From Rhodospirillaceae bacterium (lineage in GTDB: Bacteria > Pseudomonadota > Alphaproteobacteria > GCA-2731375), in NCBI GenBank assembly GCA_018701215.1, contig JABIWH010000057.1, positions 124,001 to 188,000 on the forward strand: a stretch of 64,000 nt of DNA, given 5' to 3'. The notes below the pieces were generated by a model. It was given only the letters and a program-made list of their open reading frames with translations. It did no database searches and had not been told where the DNA came from. Positions 40,701 to 49,110 of this stretch are shown in pieces (the stretch's first letter is position 1; every line of letters starts with the position of its first letter). The translations under genes and the position numbers were made by a program.

Positions 40701-41627
40701 ATGGAAGTCTGGATCTGGATACCGATCACCTTTCTGGCCGCCTTCATGCAGGCGGCGCGAACAGCCGGGCAAAAACATCTGACCAAAGATTTCTCCGCCG
40801 TCGGCGCGTCGTATGTGCGCTTTTTATGGGGTTTGCCGTTCGCGCTGGGCTATCTGTATTTCCTCAAAGAACGAGGCGACCATGAGCTGCCCGATGCGGA
40901 ATGGCAATTTTTCGTTTTTGCGACTCTAACCGGCCTCTCGCAAATCGCCGCCACCATTTTGTTGGTCTATCTGTTTTCCCTGCGCAATTTCGCCATCGGC
41001 TCCACCTACGCCAGGACCGAAGCCTTGTTGACCGCTGTGGTGGGCGCAGTGGTGTTTCACGAGGCCCTGTCGGGCGGCGGCTGGTTCGCTGTCGGGCTGG
41101 GGGCATTGGGCGTGGTGATCATCAATCTTGCCAGAACCGGAACAGGTGCCGGATCTGGCGCGGACGATACGTTGCTGCGGCGTCTGTTCCAGCCTGCCGC
41201 CGGTGTCGGCCTGGCCGCGGGCCTGGGCTTTGCCGGGGCCTCGTTGTTTCTGCGCCAGGCCAGCCTGGCCCTGGGTCTGGATGATTGGCTATATGGCGCG
41301 GCGCTGACCCTGGCCTTGGTGCTGGTGATCCAGACCGCCATCATGTCGGTCTATATCCTATTCCGGGCCCGCGATCAGATCGCCGCCATGGTGCCCAACT
41401 GGCGCGGCTGCCTGTTCGTCGGCATCACCTCGGTCATTGGTTCCGCCGGCTGGTTCACCGCCATGACCTTAGAACGCGCGGCCTATGTCAAGGCTCTGGG
41501 CCAGGTCGAGCTGCTGTTCACCCTGGCGCTATCGGTGTTGTTCTTCAAGGAACGCTCCACGCCCAAGGAACTGTTCGGCATGCTCCTGATCGCCGGCAGC
41601 ATTATCGTGCTGTTGCTGTACGGCTAG
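40701..41627 (+). CDS. EamA/DMT-family transporter
   Basis: Inner-membrane protein of 308 residues with about ten hydrophobic spans in two EamA halves. Recognisable parts are ATILLVYLFSLRNFAIGSTY with the following ARTEALLTAVVGAVVFHE, and in the second half MTLERAAYVKALGQVELLF and LALSVLFFKERSTPKELFG. It starts ten bases after the proline-racemase-family gene, which suggests transport of a related imino acid or product, but this is inference. Its stop overlaps the convergent nudC by four bases. Confidence 0.82.
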   Translation: MEVWIWIPITFLAAFMQAARTAGQKHLTKDFSAVGASYVRFLWGLPFALGYLYFLKERGDHELPDAEWQFFVFATLTGLSQIAATILLVYLFSLRNFAIGSTYARTEALLTAVVGAVVFHEALSGGGWFAVGLGALGVVIINLARTGTGAGSGADDTLLRRLFQPAAGVGLAAGLGFAGASLFLRQASLALGLDDWLYGAALTLALVLVIQTAIMSVYILFRARDQIAAMVPNWRGCLFVGITSVIGSAGWFTAMTLERAAYVKALGQVELLFTLALSVLFFKERSTPKELFGMLLIAGSIIVLLLYG

Positions 41628-42550
41628 TCCCCGCGCAACCAAGCCGCCGCCAACTGGTGCGCGATGGCCAGGGGTGCGGGCATGCGCAACTTGCTTTGAT
41701 CCTGCCAGCTGTTGACCATGTCGTGGACCTCATCGCGGGTGAACCAGCGGGCTTCCTCCAGCTCGTTGGTGTCCACGTTGATCTCGGTTGTTTCGGCATT
41801 GGCGAAACAGCCCATCATCAGCGATGACGGAAACGGCCAGGGCTGCGAGAAGATATAGCGCACATCACCAACCTTGATGCCAGCTTCCTCGAAAACCTCG
41901 CGGCGGACGGTTTCCTCTATGGTTTCGCCTGGCTCCATGAAGCCGGCCAGGGCGGAATAACTGTTCGGCGCGAAGATTTTTTGCCGGCCCAATAGGCAAT
42001 TTTCGCCATCCAGCACCAGCATGATGGTGACTGGGTCTGTGCGCGGGAAATGCATGGATCCGCATTCCTCGTCTTCGCATTTGCGGGAATAGCCGGCCTC
42101 GCCCATTTCCGAGGGCTTGCCGCAGACCGAGCAAAAACCATGCCGGGCATGCCAATCCAGCATGGAGCGCGCCTGCGCCAGAATGGCGGCATCGTCCTGA
42201 CTGCATGAAGCGGCGGCGCTGCGCACATCGACCCACTTGCCGTATTCCTGCAACGGCGCGTTTTCCCGGCGCGGGCCGGCGGCGGAGACATCAATGGCGA
42301 AATGCGAGACGCCGTTGACCTGGCCCAGCAACAACGTGGTGGCGCCTTGGTTGAGAAAGCGCTGTACATCCTCCTTGCGGCACCAGCCGATGCGCAGATC
42401 TTCCCCCGGCATCATCAAGGCGCGCAATTGCCACATGGGCAAAAAGCAGGTCGCCGCGCCGTTCAATTCTTCTTTCAACCACTGTTCGTTGCGCCGCTCG
42501 TTGCCCATGCGGTTCAAGGGGCTGCCGGCGAAGGTGTTGATGAACTCCAT
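41624..42550 (-). CDS. nudC: NAD(+) diphosphatase/RNA de-NADding Nudix enzyme
   Basis: Cleaves NAD(H) or the NAD cap of RNA to nicotinamide mononucleotide and AMP. From the ATG at 42550 the product has 308 residues. A zinc ribbon is formed by CSVCGKPSE and CEDEECG. The Nudix box is GFMEPGETIEE and the continuing REVFEEAGI, with the NudC-specific SQPWPFPSSLM downstream. A longer frame with an ATG at 42634 lacks a ribosome site, while GGACAG precedes the chosen ATG. Convergent with the EamA gene. Confidence 0.9.
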   Translation of the reverse strand: MEFINTFAGSPLNRMGNERRNEQWLKEELNGAATCFLPMWQLRALMMPGEDLRIGWCRKEDVQRFLNQGATTLLLGQVNGVSHFAIDVSAAGPRRENAPLQEYGKWVDVRSAAASCSQDDAAILAQARSMLDWHARHGFCSVCGKPSEMGEAGYSRKCEDEECGSMHFPRTDPVTIMLVLDGENCLLGRQKIFAPNSYSALAGFMEPGETIEETVRREVFEEAGIKVGDVRYIFSQPWPFPSSLMMGCFANAETTEINVDTNELEEARWFTRDEVHDMVNSWQDQSKLRMPAPLAIAHQLAAAWLRGD

Positions 42551-42704
42551 AATCTGTCCGTCTTTTTCTGCTGCTGAAATCAAATTGTTGGCGCGAAGGG
42601 TGCCACATGCTGTGCCCAACGGCAAATCAGCCATTGCGCCCTGGCCCCGCTGACGCGATTATGGCCGAAATAAAAAATGCCATCATTCAGAGCGGAATAA
42701 AATC

Positions 42705-44345
42705 ATGGAAACAACGGAAACACTCCGGGCGGATGTCTGGGTTATTGGCTCGGGAGCGGCGGGTTTGATGGCCGCCATCAAGGCGAAACTGGCGGGCGCC
42801 GATGTCGCCGTGGTGGGTAAAAGCGGGCCGGGCAAGGGCACTTCGACCACCTTCGCCGTCGGCGCCTTCGCGGGCCCTTGGGGTGGTATGTCGGAAGACG
42901 ACTACAAGGAACGGGTGCTGACCGCCGGGCGCGGCCTGAACGAGACCGAGATGGTCGATATCGCGGCTTCGGAGGCGGGCGCGCGGTTCCAGGATCTGAT
43001 CGATTGGGGCATGACCACGAAATCCGCGCCAGGCGTCTTCATGGCCTTGCCCAAGGGCGATCCCGGCGACCGGGTCCCTGTCTGGGGCCGGGAAATCGTC
43101 CATACCCTGGTGGCCAAGGCCGAGGAAGTCGGCGTGCGCTTCGTCAACAACCTGGTGGTCCGCTCCATTGCCTCCGGTGAAGACGGCGTCTGCCTGTCCG
43201 CCTATGGCGCTAGGCAACGGCAGTGGTTTGAGCTGCGCGGCGGCGCGGTGATCCTGGCGGCGGGCGGTGCCGGCGCGCTGTTCCTGCACCATGACAACCC
43301 AAAGCGGATCGGCGGTGATGCCCATACCCTGGCCTACGAGGCCGGTTGCGTGATGCAGGATATGGAGTTCGTACAATTCTATCCCGTTGCCATCGCCGAG
43401 CCGGGTAAACAGATTTTCCTGATCGAACCCGAAGGCGCCGATCTGGGGCATCTGAGCAACGCGGTCGGCGAGGATATTCTGGACAAGTACAATATCACTG
43501 TGCGTCCCGCCGCCACCCATGCCCGCGATGCATTGTCACAAGCCTTGTTCCAGGAGATCGAGGAGCACGATGGCGCGGTCTATATTGACCTGACCCACGT
43601 TACCAAGGAAGCATGGTGCGCCAACCCCATTTCGGCCACCAAATGGGCCTATCTGGATGCCAACTACAACGCCTGGAAGCAAAAACTGCGGGTCGCCCCG
43701 GTGGCGCATTTCTCCGGTGGCGGGGCGCGGACGGATGCCCATGGCGCAACGAACATTCCAGGCCTGTATGCGGCGGGCGAGGCGGCGGGCGGCATGCATG
43801 GCGCCAACCGTATGGGCGGCAACGCCCTGACCGAATGTCTGGTCTTTGGCCGACGCGCCGGCCTGGCGGCGACCGAATTCGCCGAGGGCAAGGACAAAGG
43901 CGTCAAGGCAGCGGCGCCGGCGGCATTGCCGGAAACCGGCGAACCGCAGGCGGATGCGGATGCCCTCCGCGCCGAGCTGTGCCAGATCATGTGGCAGTAT
44001 GGCGGCATCCGCCGGGATGCGGCGGGCCTGGCGACGGGTCTGGAAAAAATCCGGGCCATCGCGGCCCAGGCCACCCGGACCCGTGGCATCAACGAGCCGC
44101 GAAAACTGGAAAAATTCCTCGAAACTCAGCTTGCCGCCGGTGCCGCCGAGTTGATCATCCAGGCCGCCAGCCGGCGCGAGGAAAGCCGGGGTACCCACGC
44201 GCGGGCCGATTTCCCCACCGCCGATGACGCTAACTGGCGCGGCCACCTCAAAGTTGTACGTCAGGCCGATGGTCCGGATTGGTGGTTCGATGCTCTCGCT
44301 GAGGATGGGGCGGGGGACGCAAGCAACATTCAGGCGGCGGAGTAG
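42705..44345 (+). CDS. FAD-dependent oxidoreductase, fumarate reductase/succinate dehydrogenase flavoprotein type
   Basis: A 546-residue flavoprotein. The N-terminal FAD motif is VIGSGAAGLMAAIKAKLAGA, followed by KSGPGKGTSTTFAVGAFAG where the flavin attaches or stacks. The C-terminal FAD signature is NIPGLYAAGEAAGGMHGANR with MGGNALTECLVFGRRAG after it. The capping domain shows HFSGGGARTDAHGAT. Where succinate dehydrogenases have EFVQFHP, this protein has EFVQFYP, so the active-site His is Tyr and ordinary succinate/fumarate chemistry is doubtful. No iron-sulphur or membrane-anchor subunit is adjacent. Probably a soluble oxidoreductase of unknown substrate. Confidence 0.83.
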   Translation: METTETLRADVWVIGSGAAGLMAAIKAKLAGADVAVVGKSGPGKGTSTTFAVGAFAGPWGGMSEDDYKERVLTAGRGLNETEMVDIAASEAGARFQDLIDWGMTTKSAPGVFMALPKGDPGDRVPVWGREIVHTLVAKAEEVGVRFVNNLVVRSIASGEDGVCLSAYGARQRQWFELRGGAVILAAGGAGALFLHHDNPKRIGGDAHTLAYEAGCVMQDMEFVQFYPVAIAEPGKQIFLIEPEGADLGHLSNAVGEDILDKYNITVRPAATHARDALSQALFQEIEEHDGAVYIDLTHVTKEAWCANPISATKWAYLDANYNAWKQKLRVAPVAHFSGGGARTDAHGATNIPGLYAAGEAAGGMHGANRMGGNALTECLVFGRRAGLAATEFAEGKDKGVKAAAPAALPETGEPQADADALRAELCQIMWQYGGIRRDAAGLATGLEKIRAIAAQATRTRGINEPRKLEKFLETQLAAGAAELIIQAASRREESRGTHARADFPTADDANWRGHLKVVRQADGPDWWFDALAEDGAGDASNIQAAE

Positions 44346-44558
44346 TCATTGCACTATTTTAGGCACTTGTAATGCCGGGCATCCACGGGATGTCCAAGCG
44401 CAATTGTTATGCCGCTACGCCACGCCGGCATCAGGCGTGGCCGGTTCCATCGCGCCGTGTCTCCATGCAATTCAACGAATGAAATTCGTAGATCGCTTCC
44501 CTACACATATCGCTACTGGCTATGATGATTGTTTGGGAATGAAGGAAAGAGCAGCGGC
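44346..44558. other. Intergenic region upstream of the amidase
   Basis: A 213-base gap with a weak 7-bp hairpin (CCACGCC 44420-44426 with GGCGTGG 44434-44440) but no T-run. I see no gene. It probably carries the amidase promoter. Confidence 0.4.
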
Positions 44559-46049
44559 ATGACGGATGAACTAATCGCATTGAGCGCTTGTCAGGCAGTC
44601 CGGCGCCTGGAGGGGGGCGAGGTCTCGCCGCTGGAACTGATCGATGCGGCGGCGGAGCGGGTCGCCGAAGTTGATCCGCGGATCAATGCCTTGCCCACCC
44701 TTTGCCTGGACCGCGCCCGGGCGCATGCCGTGCGCCTTATGGCAGGTGATGGCCGGGAGGCGGCGGGCGAGCCGGGCTGGCTGGCCGGCCTGCCCGTAGC
44801 GATCAAGGATCTGATGGATGTGGGCGGCGTGCGCACCACCTATGGCTCGCCGATTTTTGCCGACCACGTGCCGGTAGCGTCTCATCCCCTGGTGCTGCGG
44901 ATTGAACGCATGGGCGGGATTGTCATCGGCAAATCAAACACGCCGGAGTTCGGCGCCGGCGGTTCCACCTTCAACGAAGTCTTTGGCAAAACCCGCAATC
45001 CCTGGAATACCGCGTTGACGCCGGCGGGCTCCACGGGCGGTGGGGCGGCGGCGCTGGCGGCGGGCGAGATCTGGCTGGCCCATGGCAGCGATCACGGCGG
45101 CAGCCTGCGCCGGCCCGCAACCTATACTTCCGTGGTCGGGCTGCGTCCGTCGCCGGGACGGGTGACGCGGGGCACCGTTAATACCATGTTTTCGCCCCTC
45201 TCGGTGCAAGGCCCCATGGCGCGCAACGTCGCCGATCTGGCCTTGTTCCTGGATGCCATGGCGGGGTTCTGCCCCACCGATCCCCTGACCTTTGACGCGC
45301 CGGCGGTATCCTTCAGCCAGGCGGTGGCGGAGGCGAAAGTTCCGCTCCGAATTGCCTATGCCGAGACCATCGGCGGCTCCCCCGTGGACAAGGAAACCCG
45401 CGATATCTGCCGTGAGGCGATGAAGATCTTCCAGACTCTAGGCGCCGAGGTCGAGGAAATCAGCATCGAAATCGACGATCTGGAGGGCACTTTCCTGGCC
45501 TTGCGCTCGCAGCAGTTCGTCATCGACCGGGAGCTGCAATTGCAAAGCCACCGGGAATTGATCAAGCCCGATATCATCTGGAATACGGAGTTGGGCCTGA
45601 AGCAGTTGATCTCGGATCTGGCCAAGGCCGAACGGGGTCGCGCCGTGCTCTATAGCCGTTTCGCCGAACTGTTCGGGCAATACGACCTGATCGTGACGCC
45701 GGGGGCCAATACCCCCGCCTTCGATGTCAATCTGCGCCACCCCGAGGCCATTGATGGCGTCAAGTTGGAGCATTACATGGCCGCATCGTTGCTGACGGCG
45801 GCGGTCACCCTGTCGGCCTCACCGGCATTGTCGTTGCCGTGCGGTTTCGATCAATTTGGCCGCCCGGTCGGCTTGCAATTGGTCGCCCCGCCCCGTGGCG
45901 AAGCGCCCTTGTTGGCCGCCGGCGCCCTGTACGAGGCGGAGAGCGGTTTGGACAAACAGCTGCCCATCGATCCGCGTTCGGGTACCGTGCCGCCCACGTC
46001 CGGGACCTATCCGTTTGATTTGCAGGAAAGATTCAAGACTGGTTATTAG
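44559..46049 (+). CDS. Amidase signature family hydrolase
   Basis: A 496-residue Ser-Ser-Lys amidase related to GatA. The triad is Lys83 in PVAIKDLMDV, Ser158 in TPAGSTGGGAAA and Ser182 in GSDHGGSLRRPA. The common GSS is GST here, which keeps the catalytic first Ser. The C-terminal CGFDQFGRPVGLQLV is a family feature. It is not likely to be GatA because no gatB or gatC is near. AAGGAAAGAG precedes the ATG at 44559. Substrate unknown. It may be cotranscribed with the flavoprotein upstream, though a 213-base gap separates them. The SRP RNA gene begins 39 bases after its stop. Confidence 0.87.
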   Translation: MTDELIALSACQAVRRLEGGEVSPLELIDAAAERVAEVDPRINALPTLCLDRARAHAVRLMAGDGREAAGEPGWLAGLPVAIKDLMDVGGVRTTYGSPIFADHVPVASHPLVLRIERMGGIVIGKSNTPEFGAGGSTFNEVFGKTRNPWNTALTPAGSTGGGAAALAAGEIWLAHGSDHGGSLRRPATYTSVVGLRPSPGRVTRGTVNTMFSPLSVQGPMARNVADLALFLDAMAGFCPTDPLTFDAPAVSFSQAVAEAKVPLRIAYAETIGGSPVDKETRDICREAMKIFQTLGAEVEEISIEIDDLEGTFLALRSQQFVIDRELQLQSHRELIKPDIIWNTELGLKQLISDLAKAERGRAVLYSRFAELFGQYDLIVTPGANTPAFDVNLRHPEAIDGVKLEHYMAASLLTAAVTLSASPALSLPCGFDQFGRPVGLQLVAPPRGEAPLLAAGALYEAESGLDKQLPIDPRSGTVPPTSGTYPFDLQERFKTGY

Positions 46050-46088
46050 TAGCTTGCGCATGCCGGGACAAAAGCGGATAAAGCGCGC

Positions 46089-46183
46089 GGAAGGGCGGTT
46101 ACGGACGTACCGCTTGCCAATCCGGTCAGGACCGAAAGGTAGCAGCCGTAACAAGTCTGGTCCGGGTCGTTGACCGTTCTTCC
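46089..46183 (+). ncRNA. ffs: Signal recognition particle RNA (small bacterial type)
   Basis: The conserved SRP domain IV is present: GGTCAGGACCGAAAGGTAGC then AGCC, against the usual GGTCAGGTCCGGAAGGAAGCAGCC. The outer arms GGAAGGGCGGTTA (from 46089) and TTGACCGTTCTTCC (to 46183) can pair with GU wobbles, giving a hairpin of about 95 bases. The RNA binds Ffh and directs membrane proteins to the translocon. Location directly upstream of dnaX is the common alphaproteobacterial arrangement. Ends are estimated to within about ten bases. Confidence 0.85.
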
Positions 46184-46248
46184 ACCTCCACTTTTTGCCG
46201 ACGTCCGTTCCTAAAACGGCTCCAACATGCTAGCCTGTGCTTAGAGCC

Positions 46249-48174
46249 ATGAACGAGATTGATATGGATAGCGTGGTGCCGGGCGGCAACGAAGGTGCGT
46301 CAAAAGATGACGCCGCCTATCGTGTCCTGGCGCGTAAATACCGGCCGCAAGACTTCAGCCAGCTGGTGGGTCAGGCGGCGCTGGTCCGCACCATCACCAA
46401 TGCCATACGGGAAGAGCGGATAGCGCATGCTTTTATCCTGACCGGCGTGCGCGGCGTAGGCAAGACCACCACGGCGCGGATTATTGCCCGATCCCTGAAT
46501 TGTATCGGTGCGGACGGTCAGGGCGGGCCCACGATTGAACCCTGTGGGGTTTGCGAACACTGCATCGCGATTGCCGAATCGCGTCATGTGGATGTGCTGG
46601 AAATGGATGCCGCATCGCGTACCGGCGTCGACAATATGCGGGAATTGTTGGAGGGCGTGCGCTATCTGCCCGCCTCGGCCCGCTACAAAATCTACATCAT
46701 TGATGAAGTGCACATGCTCTCCACCGGCGCTTTCAATGCGTTGTTGAAAACTCTGGAAGAGCCGCCCAGCCACGTAAAGTTCATTTTTGCCACCACGGAA
46801 ACGCGCAAGCTGCCGGTCACCGTGCTGTCGCGCTGTCAGCGTTTCGATTTGCGTCGCGTGGGTGCGGAACTGCTGGTCAGCCATTTTGCTGGCATTGTCG
46901 AGGCCGAGGGCGCAACGGCGGAGGCGGAGGGGTTGAACCTGATCGCCGGTGCCGCCGAAGGCTCGGTGCGTGACGGTCTGTCCCTGCTGGACCAGGCCAT
47001 CGCCCATTGCGGCGGTCAAGTGACGGCCAGCCAGGTCCGCGAAATGCTGGGTCTGGCCGACCGGGTGCGGATTTATGACCTGTTCGAGGACTTGATGAAG
47101 GGCGATGTGGCGGCTGCCCTGGGGCAATTGCGGGAGCAATATGACCTGGGCGCTGACCCCGAAGTGATCCTACGTGACTTGCTGGAACTGACCCATTTGC
47201 TGACCCGCTTGCAGGTCGCGCCCGAGGCGGGCGGCGATCCCGGCCTATCCGAGGTGGAACGGCAACGGGCCGAGGCCCTGGCGCAGGGGCTGTCCATGCC
47301 CGTGTTGGCGCGGACCTGGCAGATGCTTCTGAAGGGCCTGGGCGAGGTGCGCGGAGCGCCGTCGGCTTTGGCGGCGGCGGAAATGATCCTGATCCGTCTG
47401 GCCTATAGTACCGATTTGCCGAGCCCGATTGATGCGGTGCGCCAGGTTACCGGCAGCAAGGCCGTGTCCCAACCGGCGCCGTCAACCAGTACCCCGGCGA
47501 GCGCTGCGCCGGCACCTTCGGGATCGGTCGTAAACGTGGCGCCCACGCCAGTAGCCAGCGCCCCGCCCGCCCCTGCCAACGTTGCCACGGCGCAGATGGC
47601 TGGCGGTGCCGCCGCTTCGGCTCAGGTGCGGGCCATGCCCGAAGAGGTGCCGCAGGATGTACCTGATTACATCATGGAAGCTATCCCCGACCCGATCGAG
47701 GAACAGCCCGACGAGGTGCCGGAAATGGCCACGGCGGAGGATCTCGGCCAGGCGGAGCCTATCGCCATCGACAGTTTCGCCGCCGTGGTGGCGCGGGCGC
47801 GGGAGGCGCGGGAAGGGCATCTGTATCATCATTTGATGGAGGATGTGCGGCTGGTGGAATTCCGGCCCGGACATCTGGAAATCCGTCCCGAAGACAACGC
47901 CCCGACGGATTTGGCCAACAAGCTGCGCGCCAAGTTGGATGATTGGACCGGCGAGACCTGGGCCGTGGTAATCAATGCCCAGGCGATGGGCGAACCGCCC
48001 CTGGCCGCCCAACAACGCCAGGCGGAAGCCGATATTCTGGCCGACACCCAGGCCGACCCGCTGGTGCAGGCGGTGCTTGATACTTTTCCCGGCGCCAAAA
48101 TTACCGATGTCCGCCCCCTTGGCGTCAGCGGCGATAGCGATGAGGCCGGCAAAATTTCGAATGGAGACGAATAG
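46249..48174 (+). CDS. dnaX: DNA polymerase III subunits gamma/tau
   Basis: Clamp-loader ATPase of the replicative polymerase, 641 residues. ARKYRPQDFSQLVGQ opens the AAA+ domain; Walker A is GVRGVGKTT (66-74), a zinc module with CGVCEHC follows, then Walker B IDEVHMLSTGAFNALLK and the sensor TTETRKLPVTVLSRCQRF. A Pro/Ala-rich linker (about 410-470) joins the C-terminal tau-type domain. Start choice is between ATG 46249 and ATG 46264; neither has a clear ribosome site. Downstream are ybaB and recR, the classical dnaX cluster. Confidence 0.94.
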   Translation: MNEIDMDSVVPGGNEGASKDDAAYRVLARKYRPQDFSQLVGQAALVRTITNAIREERIAHAFILTGVRGVGKTTTARIIARSLNCIGADGQGGPTIEPCGVCEHCIAIAESRHVDVLEMDAASRTGVDNMRELLEGVRYLPASARYKIYIIDEVHMLSTGAFNALLKTLEEPPSHVKFIFATTETRKLPVTVLSRCQRFDLRRVGAELLVSHFAGIVEAEGATAEAEGLNLIAGAAEGSVRDGLSLLDQAIAHCGGQVTASQVREMLGLADRVRIYDLFEDLMKGDVAAALGQLREQYDLGADPEVILRDLLELTHLLTRLQVAPEAGGDPGLSEVERQRAEALAQGLSMPVLARTWQMLLKGLGEVRGAPSALAAAEMILIRLAYSTDLPSPIDAVRQVTGSKAVSQPAPSTSTPASAAPAPSGSVVNVAPTPVASAPPAPANVATAQMAGGAAASAQVRAMPEEVPQDVPDYIMEAIPDPIEEQPDEVPEMATAEDLGQAEPIAIDSFAAVVARAREAREGHLYHHLMEDVRLVEFRPGHLEIRPEDNAPTDLANKLRAKLDDWTGETWAVVINAQAMGEPPLAAQQRQAEADILADTQADPLVQAVLDTFPGAKITDVRPLGVSGDSDEAGKISNGDE

Positions 48175-48176
48175 CG

Positions 48177-48497
48177 ATGAAAAATCTGAGCCAGATGATG
48201 AAGCAGGCCCAGGAAATGCAGGGCAAAATGCAGGAAATGCAGGCCCGCATGGAAGAGGTGGAGATGACCGGCCAGGCCGGCGCCGGCATGGTCAGCGTCA
48301 CTTTGAACGGCAAGGGCGAAATGCGCGGCCTGAAGATGGACGCCTCTCTCAAGGATGGCGATATCGAGGTCATGGAAGATCTGATCATCGCCGCCCATAA
48401 CGATGCTAAACGCCGGGTCGAGGACTATACCCAGGAAGAAATGAGCAAACTGACCGGCGGCCTGAACTTGCCCGACGGCATGAAGCTGCCGTTCTGA
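48177..48497 (+). CDS. ybaB: YbaB/EbfC nucleoid-associated protein
   Basis: A 106-residue DNA-binding protein of the YbaB/EbfC family that forms dimers and coats DNA. The N-terminal helix LSQMMKQAQEMQGKMQEMQ is Met/Gln-rich as usual. The barrel part contains GAGMVSVTLNGKGEMRGLKM, and the C-terminal helix ends KLTGGLNLPDGMKLPF. GGAG sits ten bases before the ATG. It lies two bases after dnaX and 19 before recR, in the order conserved across bacteria. Confidence 0.94.
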   Translation: MKNLSQMMKQAQEMQGKMQEMQARMEEVEMTGQAGAGMVSVTLNGKGEMRGLKMDASLKDGDIEVMEDLIIAAHNDAKRRVEDYTQEEMSKLTGGLNLPDGMKLPF

Positions 48498-48516
48498 TTT
48501 CGGGCGTTAAACCGCT

Positions 48517-49110
48517 ATGACCGGCACTCAAATTGACCAGCTGATCCAACTGTTGGCGAAACTGCCCGGCCTCGGCCCCCGTTCGGCCCGCCGCGCCGCC
48601 CTGCATCTGATTGACCGCAAGGAAAGCTTGCTGCGCCCGCTGGCGCAGGCCTTGGGACAGGCCGCCGATACCGTCGCGCCGTGCGATATTTGCGGCAATC
48701 TCGACAGCGTGCAGCCCTGTGCCATCTGCCGCGACCAACGCCGGGACCCGAGCCAGATCTGTGTCGTGGAAAGCGTCGCCGATCTCTGGGCCCTGGAACG
48801 CTCCGGCGAATTTCGCGGCCGCTATCATGTTCTGGGCGGGACATTGTCGGCTCTGGATGGCGTCGGGCCAGAGGATCTGAATGTCGGCGCTCTGCTTGCC
48901 CGCGCCGGCGATGATGCGGTCGGCGAGGTCATTCTGGCCACCAACGCCACGGTGGATGGCCAGACCACGGCGCATTTCCTGGCGGAAAAGCTCTCCAACT
49001 GCAACGTCAAGGTCTCGGGCCTGGCGCACGGTGTGCCGGTGGGGGGAGAGCTGGATTATCTCGACGACGGCACCCTGGCTACGGCTTTGGGTTCGCGCCA
49101 CCCGGTTTGA
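48517..49110 (+). CDS. recR: Recombination protein RecR
   Basis: Acts with RecF and RecO to load RecA at gapped DNA. The 197-residue protein has the helix-hairpin-helix KLPGLGPRSARRAALHL, the zinc finger CDIC and CAIC (Cys56, 59, 68, 71) and the Toprim domain starting ICVVESVADLWALE, with GTLSALDGVGPEDL. The final GGELDYLDDGTLATAL-R is standard. Its 3' end overlaps the convergent efflux gene by 32 bases. Confidence 0.95.
   Translation: MTGTQIDQLIQLLAKLPGLGPRSARRAALHLIDRKESLLRPLAQALGQAADTVAPCDICGNLDSVQPCAICRDQRRDPSQICVVESVADLWALERSGEFRGRYHVLGGTLSALDGVGPEDLNVGALLARAGDDAVGEVILATNATVDGQTTAHFLAEKLSNCNVKVSGLAHGVPVGGELDYLDDGTLATALGSRHPV

Noticed and set aside
44559..46049. GatA subunit of the aminoacyl-tRNA amidotransferase
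   Set aside because: No gatB or gatC is adjacent, and the sequence around the second Ser differs from GatA; a general amidase fits better.
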